Positions 34,400 to 42,819 of a stretch of 64,000 nucleotides of DNA are shown here, one piece after another. The DNA lies in contig CAMIHP010000004.1 of assembly GCA_946222005.1 (NCBI GenBank), positions 49,023-113,022 on the forward strand, given 5' to 3'. Position numbers and translations under genes: made by a program. A model generated the notes under the pieces. The model was not told the DNA's origin and did not search any database. It saw nothing but the letters and a program-made list of their open reading frames with translations. Position 1 is the first letter of the stretch, and every line of letters begins with the position of its first letter. This DNA is from an uncultured Candidatus Saccharibacteria bacterium. GTDB taxonomy: Bacteria; Patescibacteriota; Saccharimonadia; Saccharimonadales; Saccharimonadaceae.

Positions 34400-34799
34400 A
34401 CGAACATACTTAGCGCTTGATGTTGGCGAACGGCGGATTGGTGTTGCAATTGCCGATCCATCCGTGCGAATTGCGGTCGCATATGATACGATTGAAGTGG
34501 ATGGTAGTGAACTTGAGCAGATCACTCAGCTGATTATGAGTGAGCGTGTTGGGGTGGTCGTCGTCGGCTATCCGCGCAATCAATCGGGCGAGCCAACGGC
34601 TCAGACTGCTTATGTCGAGCGGTTTGCAGCCCAATTGACGGATATCGCGCCGCGCTTGGCATTTCAAGATGAGTCGCTCACCAGCGTACAGGCTGAGGAG
34701 TATCTTCGTGCTCAAGGCAAGCCGTATAGCAAGGGTGCTATCGATGCCGTCGCTGCCAGTATTATTTTGCAAGACTATTTGGAGACGCACTATGACTGA
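34389..34799 (+). CDS. ruvX: RuvX/YqgF-family Holliday junction resolvase or rRNA-processing nuclease
   Basis: 136 residues of the RNase-H-like YqgF family, implicated in pre-16S rRNA 5' maturation and proposed as a resolvase. Motifs: LALDVGERRIGVAIADP (first catalytic Asp), VVVGYPRNQSGEPTAQT, the family's DESLTSVQAEEYL (acidic motif) and KGAIDAVAASIILQDYL (final Asp). The ATG lies 11 nt inside the preceding gene; the TTG three codons earlier is less likely. The stop overlaps the mltG start by 8 nt. ruvX next to mltG is a linkage seen in many bacteria, which supports both calls. Confidence 0.9.
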   Translation: MNNKRTYLALDVGERRIGVAIADPSVRIAVAYDTIEVDGSELEQITQLIMSERVGVVVVGYPRNQSGEPTAQTAYVERFAAQLTDIAPRLAFQDESLTSVQAEEYLRAQGKPYSKGAIDAVAASIILQDYLETHYD

Positions 34800-36474
34800 T
34801 TTTCGCCGCCAGCCAGGCCGAGGATTCCAGGTGGGGAATTCAAACCCACCACTGTCGCCACCACCAGCAGAGCGCATCACGCCACGGTCGGGGCGCTCAG
34901 CTGCAGTGGGGGCTTCGGGGCGAGCTGCGTCACCGTATATGCACCGCTCGGAGCCACATCGCCCAGGAGTGGGACAACAACCACAGCCTATCCGGCCACA
35001 ACCTACACCGTCTCCCACGCCGCCGCAGACATACGACTCCTATACGCGGGTGAGCAGGCCGCAATCACAGCCACAGCCTACACCACAGCCACAGTCCTAT
35101 CGCGCGCCAGCACCATCTCGTGATGCTTATGCAGTACCGGTTCAGCAGTCAGCACCTGAGCCTCAACCTCAACCAGCGACCATTCCAGTTGATGATTTTA
35201 CTGATGACACGCTGCCTTCTGGGCTTGATGATGATAGCTTCTACGGCTTCGATGACGACCAGCCGCCGCAGCCTGCACCAGAGCCGCAGCGAGGGAGTCT
35301 ACTTGGCAATGACGGTGTTTCGCCACTCTTTGCCGATGATGCACCAAAAGGTCAGACGATTGGCTCTCAAAAAAAATCCCCACGCTACAATACTGAGCGG
35401 CCACGTCATGGGCGTCGCCGCTGGCTATGGTGGCTGAGTGGCATTGGGCTGCTAATGTTGCTCATCCTTGCAGTAGCATACTGGTGGTATCATCAAAACC
35501 TGCAGCCGGTCGACCAGACCGACACCACGACCAAGACGATAACGATTGGTGAGGGCGACACATTCAAGACTGTTGCCGCTACACTAAAGGAGCAGGGGCT
35601 GATTCGTGATGTTCGCGCCTTTGATATCTACACCCGCCTGTCGGGCTCGCGCAATCAACTCCATACTGGCGTATGTCAATTTAGCCCTGCGCAGTCGTTG
35701 CCCGAGATCGTGGCCAAGCTCTCGCAGGGGTGTCATGATAATCGTGTTGTCACATTTTTGCCAGGTGGCACCGTTGTCGATTCGCGCTATAAGCCGCAAG
35801 GTCAAGATGCCACCACGGCGCTCAAGCGCGCTGGCTACAGCGAGGAATCAATCAAAGCTGCACTCGCTAAGACATACGACAGTCCACTCTTTGCCAATAA
35901 ACCAGCTGGCACCTCGCTCGAGGGCTATATCTTTGGTGATACGTACTCTGTGCCGGCCAACGAAGGGCCAGAGGCAGCGCTCAAGGCATCTTTTGCTCAT
36001 ATGTATGAGCAGATTCAGAACAATGGTTTGATCGACAAATTCGCAGCTCAAAAGCTCAATCTTTACCAAGCTATCACTCTTGCCTCCATCATCCAGCGCG
36101 AGATGGGGTGTGGCGGCGCGAGTCAAGATTGCTATCAGATCCAGCGGCAGATTGCCCAGGTCTTTTACAAGCGGTTGCGCGAGAATAAGGTGCTTGGCTC
36201 GGACGTAACCTTCATCTACGGAGCAGATATCGCTGGCGTTAGCCCCAATGTCAATCTCGATTCGCCATACAATACACGCATCAAGCCAGGCTTGCCACCT
36301 GGGCCAATTGCCACGCCTGGCCTCGGCGCACTCAAGGCAGTGGCCGATCCAGCACCTGGTAGCTATGAGTTCTTCCTCGCTGGTGATGATGGCAATGTCT
36401 ACTTCGCCAATACCGATGCCGAGCACCAGGCCAACATCAAGCAGCACTGCAAGAAGCTTTGCTCGGAGTTGTAA
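34792..36474 (+). CDS. mltG: Endolytic murein transglycosylase MltG with long proline-rich cytoplasmic arm
   Basis: MltG cuts nascent glycan strands and sets their length. 560 residues. The first 200 or so form a cytoplasmic Pro/Gln/Ser-rich disordered arm (repeats such as PQPTPQPQ), much longer than in E. coli. One membrane helix follows (WLWWLSGIGLLMLLILAVAYWW), a LysM-like entry (TITIGEGDTFKTVAATLKEQGLI), then the catalytic YceG domain: LEGYIFGDTYSVP, LYQAITLASIIQREM, LGSDVTFIYG, SPYNTRIKPGLPPGPIATPG and EFFLAGDDGNVYFANTDAEHQANI. The usual ASIVEKE reads ASIIQRE, so the first Glu is Gln and the second is kept. Two extra Cys pairs (GCGGASQDC, CKKLC) suggest disulfides outside the membrane. 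Confidence 0.9.
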   Translation: MTDFRRQPGRGFQVGNSNPPLSPPPAERITPRSGRSAAVGASGRAASPYMHRSEPHRPGVGQQPQPIRPQPTPSPTPPQTYDSYTRVSRPQSQPQPTPQPQSYRAPAPSRDAYAVPVQQSAPEPQPQPATIPVDDFTDDTLPSGLDDDSFYGFDDDQPPQPAPEPQRGSLLGNDGVSPLFADDAPKGQTIGSQKKSPRYNTERPRHGRRRWLWWLSGIGLLMLLILAVAYWWYHQNLQPVDQTDTTTKTITIGEGDTFKTVAATLKEQGLIRDVRAFDIYTRLSGSRNQLHTGVCQFSPAQSLPEIVAKLSQGCHDNRVVTFLPGGTVVDSRYKPQGQDATTALKRAGYSEESIKAALAKTYDSPLFANKPAGTSLEGYIFGDTYSVPANEGPEAALKASFAHMYEQIQNNGLIDKFAAQKLNLYQAITLASIIQREMGCGGASQDCYQIQRQIAQVFYKRLRENKVLGSDVTFIYGADIAGVSPNVNLDSPYNTRIKPGLPPGPIATPGLGALKAVADPAPGSYEFFLAGDDGNVYFANTDAEHQANIKQHCKKLCSEL

Positions 36475-36768
36475 CGCTTCGGCTGTGGCTTCATATGCTC
36501 TCAAATGTTCCTTCCTAGTGCGGATAAAAATCAAACTAAGTATCCCAGAGGTGTTTATCTTGTAATCTAATAATATGTTATAAAAATTGCGTGTATTGTA
36601 TGAAACAACGCGCTGAGGTATTAAGCCCTACGAAAAAGTAAATACTATTGAAGCTAAGCTTCGTGTCTGCCAAGGGTGTGCAAAACAGAAAGTCCATCAT
36701 GTGACAATATCAGGCCAAAACTGTTGCAATTTTCACAAAATATCATCTCCCACCACTGTGGTAAGCCA

Positions 36769-36797
36769 TTGACTAAACTACAACCGCGTAGTAGAAT
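36769..36797 (+). promoter_or_regulatory. Promoter of the LysM-CHAP gene
   Basis: TTGACT and TAGAAT separated by 17 nt, about 200 nt upstream of the coding region. It predicts a transcript starting near 36804. The stretch 36475-36768 before it holds no credible gene. Confidence 0.65.
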
Positions 36798-36803
36798 GGA
36801 TGG

Positions 36804-36994
36804 TAGCCAGTCGGGGAGTGAGGATACTGGGAATGCAAGAGAGGGAAATTACTCTACCAATGGCCTGCCTTTAAATGTCGTACGAGCACCGAAATCAACT
36901 TTTTTAATATTAATAAAATCGGTCGACATGTGTGCTCCGTTCTCTTGCATAGGGAGAAGAAAGACAGAGTGAGGTAGTAGCGCGCTAGTAATAG
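36804..36994 (+). promoter_or_regulatory. Long folded 5' leader, riboswitch-like
   Basis: The predicted untranslated leader is about 190 nt. A 10-bp long-range helix joins ATGCAAGAGA (36833-36842) to TCTCTTGCAT (36941-36950). Inside it, ATGTCG (36875-36880) plus ACCGA (36888-36892) can pair with TCGGT and CGACAT (36919-36929), while GAGCAC (36884-36889) can instead pair with GTGCTC (36932-36937). The last two pairings cannot both nest, so two folds compete. I could not match it to a known class; c-di-AMP riboswitches often control such hydrolases, but their core sequence is not evident. Confidence 0.4.
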
Positions 36995-38233
36995 ATGCGC
37001 AGGAGAACGATCATTCGTCAACAACAAGCAGCCGAGAAGGCTTCACAACTCGAACTTTCGCCTATTACCGTGCGGAGTCGGCGCCCGCGACCACTATATA
37101 AGTCATTATCGCCGGTACGGACGTCGGCCTATGTCGGGGTTTTTGTCCTGATTCTTTCGCTCGTTGCCATGAGCTACCAGCCAATTTTGGCAGAAAACAC
37201 CGCCCTAGCCAGCGCTGCGCCCGTTAGTGCGACGCGCCAGACGGCAGCAACGCCATCGGCAGATGGGGTGGATCAGCTCGTTGCAACCAATGTTGCTACA
37301 TCAATTGCTGAGAGCACAAACCTGCCTGTTACCAACAACGTCGCCAACCTCTCGCAGTCAATTGCTGCAGAGAACTCGTTTACTCAAACGAGCGCCACGA
37401 CGATTAACAAGCCGCAGATTGTCCAGCCAACAGCCGACAACCGTACCATCAAGAAATACACCACAGTTGCTGGCGATAGCGTGCCAAGCCTTGCCGATAA
37501 GTTCAAGATTAGCACGCAGACCATCAAGTGGGTAAACAAACTCACCAGTGATGCACTTGAGCCGGGCAAAGAGCTAACTATATTGCCAGTCAATGGTATT
37601 CTCTATACCGTCAAAGACGGTGATACGCTCGACAGCATCGCTGCTAAATACAAAGCAGATAAGAACCAGCTCACTCTCTACAACGACCTTGAGCTGACTT
37701 CTACCCCCGCTAAGGGTTCGCAGCTCATCATTCCTGATGGCTCGCTACCAACAGAAGAGCAGCCAGGCTATGTAGCGCCACGCTCTGGTGCTGCTGCGCG
37801 CGCAGCCAGCGCAACTGGCACAAATAGCTACAACGGCACCGGTGCTTACGGTGGTGCTGCCGGCACAGCCCACGCCTGGACGGGTGGTGGTGACGGTGGT
37901 GGCTACGCCTGGGGCAACTGTACCTTCTATGCCTACGAGCGCCGTCTTGAGCTCGGCCGGCCAATTGGCCGCCAGTGGGGTAATGCCGCTACCTGGGCTA
38001 GCTTCGCCCGCGCATCTGGCTACGGTGTCGGCACAACGCCAGCCGTTGGTGCAGTAATGCAAAATGGCGGTGGGTATGGCCACGTTGCCATCGTCGAGAG
38101 TGTTAACCCTGGTGTTTCGGTCACCGTTAGCGAGATGAACGGCTTCCGCTGGGGTGGTGGATTCAACCGCGTTGGCTTTGGTAACATCCCATGGAACGAA
38201 GCAGTCGGTGGTCGCTACCAGTACATCTACTAA
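36995..38233 (+). CDS. Secreted LysM-CHAP peptidoglycan hydrolase
   Basis: 412 residues. A basic N-terminus (about 45 residues) precedes a signal/anchor helix (AYVGVFVLILSLVAMSYQPILA), then a Thr/Ala-rich linker. Two LysM-like modules follow: KKYTTVAGDSVPSLADKFKIS...LTILP and LYTVKDGDTLDSIAAKYKADKNQLTLYN...LIIPDG. The C-terminal CHAP domain has catalytic Cys in WGNCTFYAYERR and His in GGYGHVAIVES, ending in YQYIY. CHAP enzymes are amidases or endopeptidases that cut stem peptides. The architecture suits daughter-cell separation or attack on a neighbouring wall. No clear ribosome-binding site precedes the ATG. A terminator follows. Confidence 0.9.
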   Translation: MRRRTIIRQQQAAEKASQLELSPITVRSRRPRPLYKSLSPVRTSAYVGVFVLILSLVAMSYQPILAENTALASAAPVSATRQTAATPSADGVDQLVATNVATSIAESTNLPVTNNVANLSQSIAAENSFTQTSATTINKPQIVQPTADNRTIKKYTTVAGDSVPSLADKFKISTQTIKWVNKLTSDALEPGKELTILPVNGILYTVKDGDTLDSIAAKYKADKNQLTLYNDLELTSTPAKGSQLIIPDGSLPTEEQPGYVAPRSGAAARAASATGTNSYNGTGAYGGAAGTAHAWTGGGDGGGYAWGNCTFYAYERRLELGRPIGRQWGNAATWASFARASGYGVGTTPAVGAVMQNGGGYGHVAIVESVNPGVSVTVSEMNGFRWGGGFNRVGFGNIPWNEAVGGRYQYIY

Positions 38234-38253
38234 TACCACGCAATAAGCCTATC

Positions 38254-38283
38254 AAACACCTCTGTTGCTGCAGAGGTGTTTTT
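38254..38283 (+). terminator. Terminator of the LysM-CHAP gene
   Basis: AAACACCTCTG and CAGAGGTGTTTTT form an 11-bp stem with a 6-nt loop and a T run. The obgE -10 box begins right behind it. Confidence 0.9.
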
Positions 38284-38291
38284 GATATACT
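38283..38291 (+). promoter_or_regulatory. Extended -10 box of obgE
   Basis: TGATATACT ends 9 nt before the obgE ATG, with no ribosome-binding site between. Confidence 0.55.
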
Positions 38292-38300
38292 TAATAGTAT

Positions 38301-39677
38301 ATGTTTGTAGATACAGCAAAGGTAACAGTAGTAGCAGGTCGCGGCGGCGACGGCGCGGTGAGCTTTCGGCACGAAATATATGTGGATAAAGGTGGGCCTG
38401 ATGGCGGAGACGGCGGCCGTGGTGGTGACGTTGTATTTGTTGCAACAGAACAGCTCAATACCTTGCTCAAGTTTCGCTACAAACCAGAGCTCAAGGCAGA
38501 ACCCGGCGTTGCGGGTGGTAAGAAAAAAATGGCGGGTCGGTCTGGCAAGCCACTCATCGTCAAAGTGCCGGTAGGGACACTAGTGAAGCGAGGTGATGTA
38601 GTAATTGCCGACCTTGCTGAGGCAGGGCAAGAAGCGGTCATTGCCAAAGGTGGCGATGGTGGCTTTGGCAATGCGCATTTTAAATCTAGTGTGCGCCAAA
38701 CGCCGCGCATGGCCGAGCTGGGCGAGGCAGGGGAGAGCTTTGAGGCAGAACTGGAGCTGAAGTTATTAGCCGATGTTGGCCTAGTGGGCTTCCCAAATGC
38801 TGGCAAATCAACCTTCCTGAGCGTCGTGAGTAATGCTCGCCCAGAGATTGCGAATTACGAATTTACCACACTCACGCCTAACCTTGGTGTAGCCGATATT
38901 GATGATGGATCTATCTTAATCGCCGACATTCCTGGCCTGATTAAGGGAGCGAGCGAAGGTAAAGGTCTGGGCGATGCCTTCTTGCGGCACGTCGAGCGGA
39001 CGGCTGTGCTCCTCCATCTTGTTGATGTGTATAGCAATGATGTAGCCGAGCGCTATCAAGCAATTCGTCACGAGCTGCAGCAATACAGCACTGAGCTTGT
39101 CCAGCGCCCAGAGGTGGTAGTGCTAACGAAGTGTGATGGGCTGGATGACGATATCATTCAGATGCAAATAGACAGTCTGCGTCAGGTAGTTGACAAAGCA
39201 ACGCCGATTTTTGCAATTTCCTCGATTGCACATCAAGGAGTCGTTGATGTACTGCGAGCTCTGCGCCAAATAGTAATAGCGGCGCGGGCGGCCGAGGCGG
39301 TAGCTGAAGAGGGCGACGATTTTGCTAACGGCGAGGAGCTTGCGACTATTACGCTCGGTAGCCAAGCTAAGGCCGATGCCTGGGCGGTGCAGCAACTGCA
39401 GGGCTATGCGGCGCTGCGCTGCGCCGAGACGGCAGCAGAGAGTGGCCTGACTAGCCCACGGGAGAATGGCGAGATGCCGCGGGTCTTTGCTGTGTCTGGC
39501 CAAAAGCTCGAGAAATTTGCTCGCCGCACGAACTTCGCCCAGTTTGAGGCAGTTAATCGCCTGCGTGATATCATGAAGCGCCTTGGTGTCACGCACGAGC
39601 TCATCCGTCAAGGAGCGGAGGGAGACAGTATTGTACAGATTGGCGATAGCCAGCCGTTCCCGCTGGTGGAGCAATAA
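38301..39677 (+). CDS. obgE: GTPase Obg, ribosome assembly and stress
   Basis: 458-residue P-loop GTPase that binds the large ribosomal subunit during assembly. The glycine-rich Obg fold is at the N-terminus (MFVDTAKVTVVAGRGGDGAVSFRHE, GGDGGRGGDVVF). The G domain has VGFPNAGKSTFL (G1), TTLTPNLG (G2/switch I), DIPGLI (G3) and LTKCD (G4). The C-terminal OCT domain is present (VFAVSGQKLEKFARRTNFAQFEAVNRL, then QGAEGDSIVQIGDSQPF). It has an extended -10 box just upstream, so it is a single-gene leaderless-type unit directly after the LysM-CHAP terminator. Confidence 0.95.
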   Translation: MFVDTAKVTVVAGRGGDGAVSFRHEIYVDKGGPDGGDGGRGGDVVFVATEQLNTLLKFRYKPELKAEPGVAGGKKKMAGRSGKPLIVKVPVGTLVKRGDVVIADLAEAGQEAVIAKGGDGGFGNAHFKSSVRQTPRMAELGEAGESFEAELELKLLADVGLVGFPNAGKSTFLSVVSNARPEIANYEFTTLTPNLGVADIDDGSILIADIPGLIKGASEGKGLGDAFLRHVERTAVLLHLVDVYSNDVAERYQAIRHELQQYSTELVQRPEVVVLTKCDGLDDDIIQMQIDSLRQVVDKATPIFAISSIAHQGVVDVLRALRQIVIAARAAEAVAEEGDDFANGEELATITLGSQAKADAWAVQQLQGYAALRCAETAAESGLTSPRENGEMPRVFAVSGQKLEKFARRTNFAQFEAVNRLRDIMKRLGVTHELIRQGAEGDSIVQIGDSQPFPLVEQ

Positions 39678-39758
39678 ATAATATATAAAGCCTGCTGTCT
39701 CAACAGAGGTTGTTTTATGGTATAATAGTAGTCAGATTAATATAAGCTAGGAGGCAGT

Positions 39759-40670
39759 ATGAGCAATAGAGAGAAAAAAGTGCCAAGTACTCTGGAAGTT
39801 GCGGCCTTGGACCTAAAAAGTACATATGCATTGAGTCGAGAACAAAGCTTAGGAACTGTTGGTGCGACAACATTGACGCTGGCAGTGACTGCACTAAAAC
39901 CTCTGATTGGTCGGCAGCTTTTGGGGCCTGCTAGCTTTAAACAAGAGGCATTTCTTAATATCAAATCTGACATTATGAGAAGCCTGAATGGTAAAAAACC
40001 ATTTCTCGGTGATCACTTTTTGGAGGGTGAGCCTGAGGAATATACTAAACGATTGCTTGAGGGGGTTCACGAAGGGGATGTTGACCTACTTATGGATACT
40101 CGGGTTGGTAAATTGACACAATATGTAATGTATCAACTGGAAAAGAAGCAACTCCCTGGTGAGGATGCGAAACGATATTTTGGCGATTGTCTTGAAGCGA
40201 CAATCGATAATCACGAGAGAACAAAGAAGCGGAAAATCCTCAGTATATCAGAGCTAGACGCTATCTATAGTAAAGAGGGTAGAGAAATGGATGTGCAGCT
40301 GGTTCTCGCAGGGACGAACCTCCGCACGAGAAGTGTGTTGGATTATTATATAGAAGGTGACGACTTTGGAAAGTATATTCGGCAATTGGAAGCTTTGAAG
40401 TATATCATGCCAAATTGGGAAAAGGGTAAGATTGATATACCGAGAGAAGTTCTTAGTGCAGTCGGTCTTGATGCTGAGACACCAGTTGATGACGTTAAAT
40501 TAAATCAGAGTGTTTTCGAGTGGAGATGGGATACCGTGGCAGATATTATGAATAAAGTGAAGCAAGGTGTCTATGAGCTAGAGCATTATGAAAAAAGTGC
40601 TGGTACAAAAGTGTCTAAGAAGTTTCTGGCGAGACACGCTATAGGAGTTGTAAATCACGGCTGGCAGTAG
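39759..40670 (+). CDS. All-helical protein, possibly a degenerate squalene/phytoene synthase homologue
   Basis: 303 residues, not firmly recognised. It is predicted almost wholly alpha-helical, with no signal peptide. The segment FGKYIRQLEALKYIMPNWEKGKIDIPREVLSAVGL resembles the LTNILRDVxEDxxxGRIYLPxExLxxxG region of squalene/phytoene synthases, but the catalytic Asp-rich motifs (DxxxD twice) are missing, so such an enzyme would be inactive or reassigned. Other helices: SFKQEAFLNIKSDIMRSL, VDLLMDTRVGKLTQYVMYQLEKKQL. Codon use is AT-richer than in obgE and sbcB on either side, a hint of different origin. A TATAAT (39721-39726) and AGGAGG 5 nt before the ATG give ordinary initiation. Confidence 0.65.
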   Translation: MSNREKKVPSTLEVAALDLKSTYALSREQSLGTVGATTLTLAVTALKPLIGRQLLGPASFKQEAFLNIKSDIMRSLNGKKPFLGDHFLEGEPEEYTKRLLEGVHEGDVDLLMDTRVGKLTQYVMYQLEKKQLPGEDAKRYFGDCLEATIDNHERTKKRKILSISELDAIYSKEGREMDVQLVLAGTNLRTRSVLDYYIEGDDFGKYIRQLEALKYIMPNWEKGKIDIPREVLSAVGLDAETPVDDVKLNQSVFEWRWDTVADIMNKVKQGVYELEHYEKSAGTKVSKKFLARHAIGVVNHGWQ

Positions 40671-40673
40671 TGT

Positions 40674-42089
40674 ATGGTGGCACAAACATTCTTTTTCTAC
40701 GACCTTGAGACGAGTGGCTTCCGAGCGCAGACGGATCGGATCATGCAATTTGCCGGGCAGCGGACAGATATGGATTTGCAGCCGATTGGCGAGCCATATA
40801 ACTTTCTCGTGACGCTCAGCGACGATACTCTGCCAAGCCCTGATGCCCTGATGGTGACTGGCATCACGCCGCAGAAGACGCTAGAGGAGGGCTATAGCGA
40901 GGCAGAATGTGCGCGGATGGTGAGCGAAGAGATCTTCACACCAGGGACGATCGCTGTGGGGTTCAACAATGTGCGCTTTGACGATGAGTTTATCCGCCAT
41001 TTGCTGTGGCGGAACTTTTATGATCCATACGAGTGGAGCTGGAAGGATGAGCGGAGCCGCTGGGATATGCTTGATGTCGTGCGGCTGACGCGGGCGCTGC
41101 GGCCAGATGGCATTGAGTGGCCAATGGATGCGAATGGTCAGCCTACCAACCGTCTGGAGCTCATTACGAAAGCTAATGGCATTGCACACGACAATGCACA
41201 CGACGCCTTCGCCGATGTGGCAGCCCTGATAGAAGTAACGAAGCTGGTGAAGCGCGCTCAGCCTCAGCTGTTTGACTACCTCCTTACCATGCGCGACAAG
41301 AGGGCAGTGCAGCGACTAGTCAATCTCGAGACGAAGCAGCCCTTCGTCTATACCAGTGGCCGCTACGATAAGCAGCATGCCAAGACGACCGTCGCCTTTC
41401 CGCTAGCCCCAGCACCCAATAGTAATGTCTTGGTCTATGACCTGCGCTATGACCCAACGCCGTTTGTGAGCCTAAGCCAGCAGGAACTTGCTAAGAAAAT
41501 CTTTGCTACCTGGGAGGAGCGTCAAGCCGATGGCTTTGTGGCGCTACCTGTCAAACCATTGCAATACAATCGTTGCCCAGCCGTTGCACCACTTGGTGTG
41601 CTAGAGCAGGGTGATGGCTGGAGTAAGATCCATCTCGAAGCGGCTACTGTAGCGCGCCACCGCGATATCCTTCTCCACCATCCCGACTTTGCTGAGAAGC
41701 TCCGCACACTCTACGAAAAAAAGCGTGAGTACAAAAAATCGACCGACCCCGAAGGGCAGCTCTACGACAGCTTTGTCTCGGACGCAGACAAGACGCACAT
41801 TGCTGCAGTGCGCAGTGCCGATGCCAGGGCACTGGCAGACTTCCACCCGGCCTTTCGTGATGAGCGCCTGCCTGAGCTACTACTCCACTACAAGGCGCGT
41901 AGCTTTCCACAGAGCCTCAGTGATGATGAGCAAGCCCAGTGGGAGCAATGGCGGAGTACCCACCTGCAGGCTCAGCTGCCGAGCTTTATGGCATCGTTGC
42001 AGCGCCTGGCCAAGGCAGGTACAGCAGATGAGTTTATATTGCAGGAGCTGCAGCTGTGGCTCGAGGCAGTGATACCAGTGGGTGAGTAG
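40674..42089 (+). CDS. sbcB: Exodeoxyribonuclease I (SbcB-like)
   Basis: 3'-5' single-strand DNA exonuclease of the DEDDh type, acting in repair and recombination. 471 residues, the size of E. coli ExoI. The nuclease domain has FFFYDLETSGF (Asp, Glu), GFNNVRFDDEFIRHLLWRNFYDPYEW (ExoI signature) and AHDNAHDAFADVAAL (His, Asp). The C-terminal parts match the SH3-like and helical ExoI domains (LFDYLLTMRDKRAV, LPELLLHYKARSFPQSLSDDEQAQW). The ATG is 3 nt after the previous stop. ExoI is typical of Proteobacteria, so its presence here may reflect old transfer. A hairpin terminator follows. Confidence 0.9.
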   Translation: MVAQTFFFYDLETSGFRAQTDRIMQFAGQRTDMDLQPIGEPYNFLVTLSDDTLPSPDALMVTGITPQKTLEEGYSEAECARMVSEEIFTPGTIAVGFNNVRFDDEFIRHLLWRNFYDPYEWSWKDERSRWDMLDVVRLTRALRPDGIEWPMDANGQPTNRLELITKANGIAHDNAHDAFADVAALIEVTKLVKRAQPQLFDYLLTMRDKRAVQRLVNLETKQPFVYTSGRYDKQHAKTTVAFPLAPAPNSNVLVYDLRYDPTPFVSLSQQELAKKIFATWEERQADGFVALPVKPLQYNRCPAVAPLGVLEQGDGWSKIHLEAATVARHRDILLHHPDFAEKLRTLYEKKREYKKSTDPEGQLYDSFVSDADKTHIAAVRSADARALADFHPAFRDERLPELLLHYKARSFPQSLSDDEQAQWEQWRSTHLQAQLPSFMASLQRLAKAGTADEFILQELQLWLEAVIPVGE

Positions 42090-42157
42090 AAAAGCCCAAG
42101 TGTTAAGAATCTCTTTTCTTTCCATTAGTTCTCTACCATTTCATTCGAGTAGGTAAG

Positions 42158-42183
42158 AAGCTTGGTTATCATAACAAGCTTTT
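42158..42183 (+). terminator. Terminator of sbcB
   Basis: AAGCTTG-TTAT pairs with ATAA-CAAGCTT (11 bp with one bulged G, one-nt loop as drawn), followed by T. The rest of 42090-42357 shows no gene. Confidence 0.65.
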
Positions 42184-42357
42184 AGCTTTGAACCTGAGCA
42201 GTCATTCGTCAGTGAATGCCGACTCTTGTAATATTCTTGAGGAAAAAACGACGGGGAAGAGGGCTACGAAAATTGGTAGGCAGCTCTTTGTGGATTGAAT
42301 AGAAGAAGCGTTATATAACGATAAATTTTAAGACGCTTAATTGCGAGAGTATAGATA

Positions 42358-42447
42358 TTAGTTAGCCTGTCGAAGACGCTGGCAGCGTGGGCAAATCCCT
42401 TGAATCTCGAACGTGTGCGAGGGCTCGGCGAGGTGATGGTGATAAAT
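42358..42447 (-). pseudogene. Possible remnant of a Fur-family regulator gene (3' end)
   Basis: The minus-strand frame ends in HTFEIQGICPRCQRLRQAN, resembling Fur-family C-termini, where a His-x-x-x-IxGxCxxC zinc site sits near the end. HHHL just before it resembles the Fur HHHLVCxxC motif, but the roughly 30 residues normally between them are missing, and nothing Fur-like lies upstream, where a terminator hairpin begins. It looks like a decayed, internally deleted gene end. The match is short and could be chance. A complete Fur-family gene lies at 53643. Confidence 0.4.
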
Positions 42448-42477
42448 AAACACCCCAGTCATCCCCTGGGGTGTTTT
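42448..42477. terminator. Terminator between sbcB side and the YeaQ-like gene
   Basis: AAACACCCCAG and CTGGGGTGTTT form an 11-bp perfect stem with a 7-nt loop. It has T on one side and A on the other, so it can terminate both strands; mainly that of the minus-strand gene ending at 42503. Confidence 0.85.
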
Positions 42478-42502
42478 GCGTTGAAGCTGGCTTGGCCTGA
42501 GC

Positions 42503-42757
42503 TTATTTTTTGATAAGCTTGAGGATAACCAGCAGCACGACTGCGCCAAAGAAGGCCGTCAGCAGACTAGCGAAGTTAAAGCCAGTTAGCACATCGGCGC
42601 TGCCGCCCATTAGGCTGACGAGCCAGCCACCCAGCATTGCGCCGATGATACCAACGATGATGTTGGTCAGCGCGCCTGAGTCTTCACCTTTATTTACCAC
42701 CTTGGATGCCAGCCAGCCGGCAAGACCACCGATGATAAGCCATACGAGTATAGTCAT
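42503..42757 (-). CDS. GlsB/YeaQ/YmgE-family small membrane protein
   Basis: 84-residue, three-helix membrane protein. LVWLIIGGLAGWLASKVVNKGEDSGALTNIIVGIIGAMLGGWLVSLMG is the family signature, with the conserved acidic-Gly segment between helices; the last helix is FASLLTAFFGAVVLLVILKLIKK. Family members are induced by stress in several bacteria and have no firm molecular role; older databases call them transglycosylase-associated. AAGGAG lies 10 nt before the chosen ATG, and a minus-strand TATACT lies further upstream. The longer in-frame start at 42790 would cover the ribosome-binding site and is rejected. Confidence 0.9.
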   Translation of the reverse strand: MTILVWLIIGGLAGWLASKVVNKGEDSGALTNIIVGIIGAMLGGWLVSLMGGSADVLTGFNFASLLTAFFGAVVLLVILKLIKK

Positions 42758-42819
42758 AGTTGATTGTCTCCTTATCAATAGTATTGTCATGCTAGTATAA
42801 CATAGCTGGTAAAAGAAAG

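Noticed and set aside
22159..34799. Recoded UGA (glycine code of Gracilibacteria/SR1)
   Set aside because: tatD and ruvX end at UGA exactly where the families end, and the housekeeping genes read through without in-frame UGA.
36676..36972. 98-residue plus-strand frame upstream of the LysM-CHAP gene
   Set aside because: It crosses the predicted promoter and the folded leader, and has no ribosome-binding site or domain.
36804..36994. c-di-AMP (ydaO-type) riboswitch
   Set aside because: Gene context fits, but I could not find the conserved core sequence, so only an unclassified folded leader is claimed.
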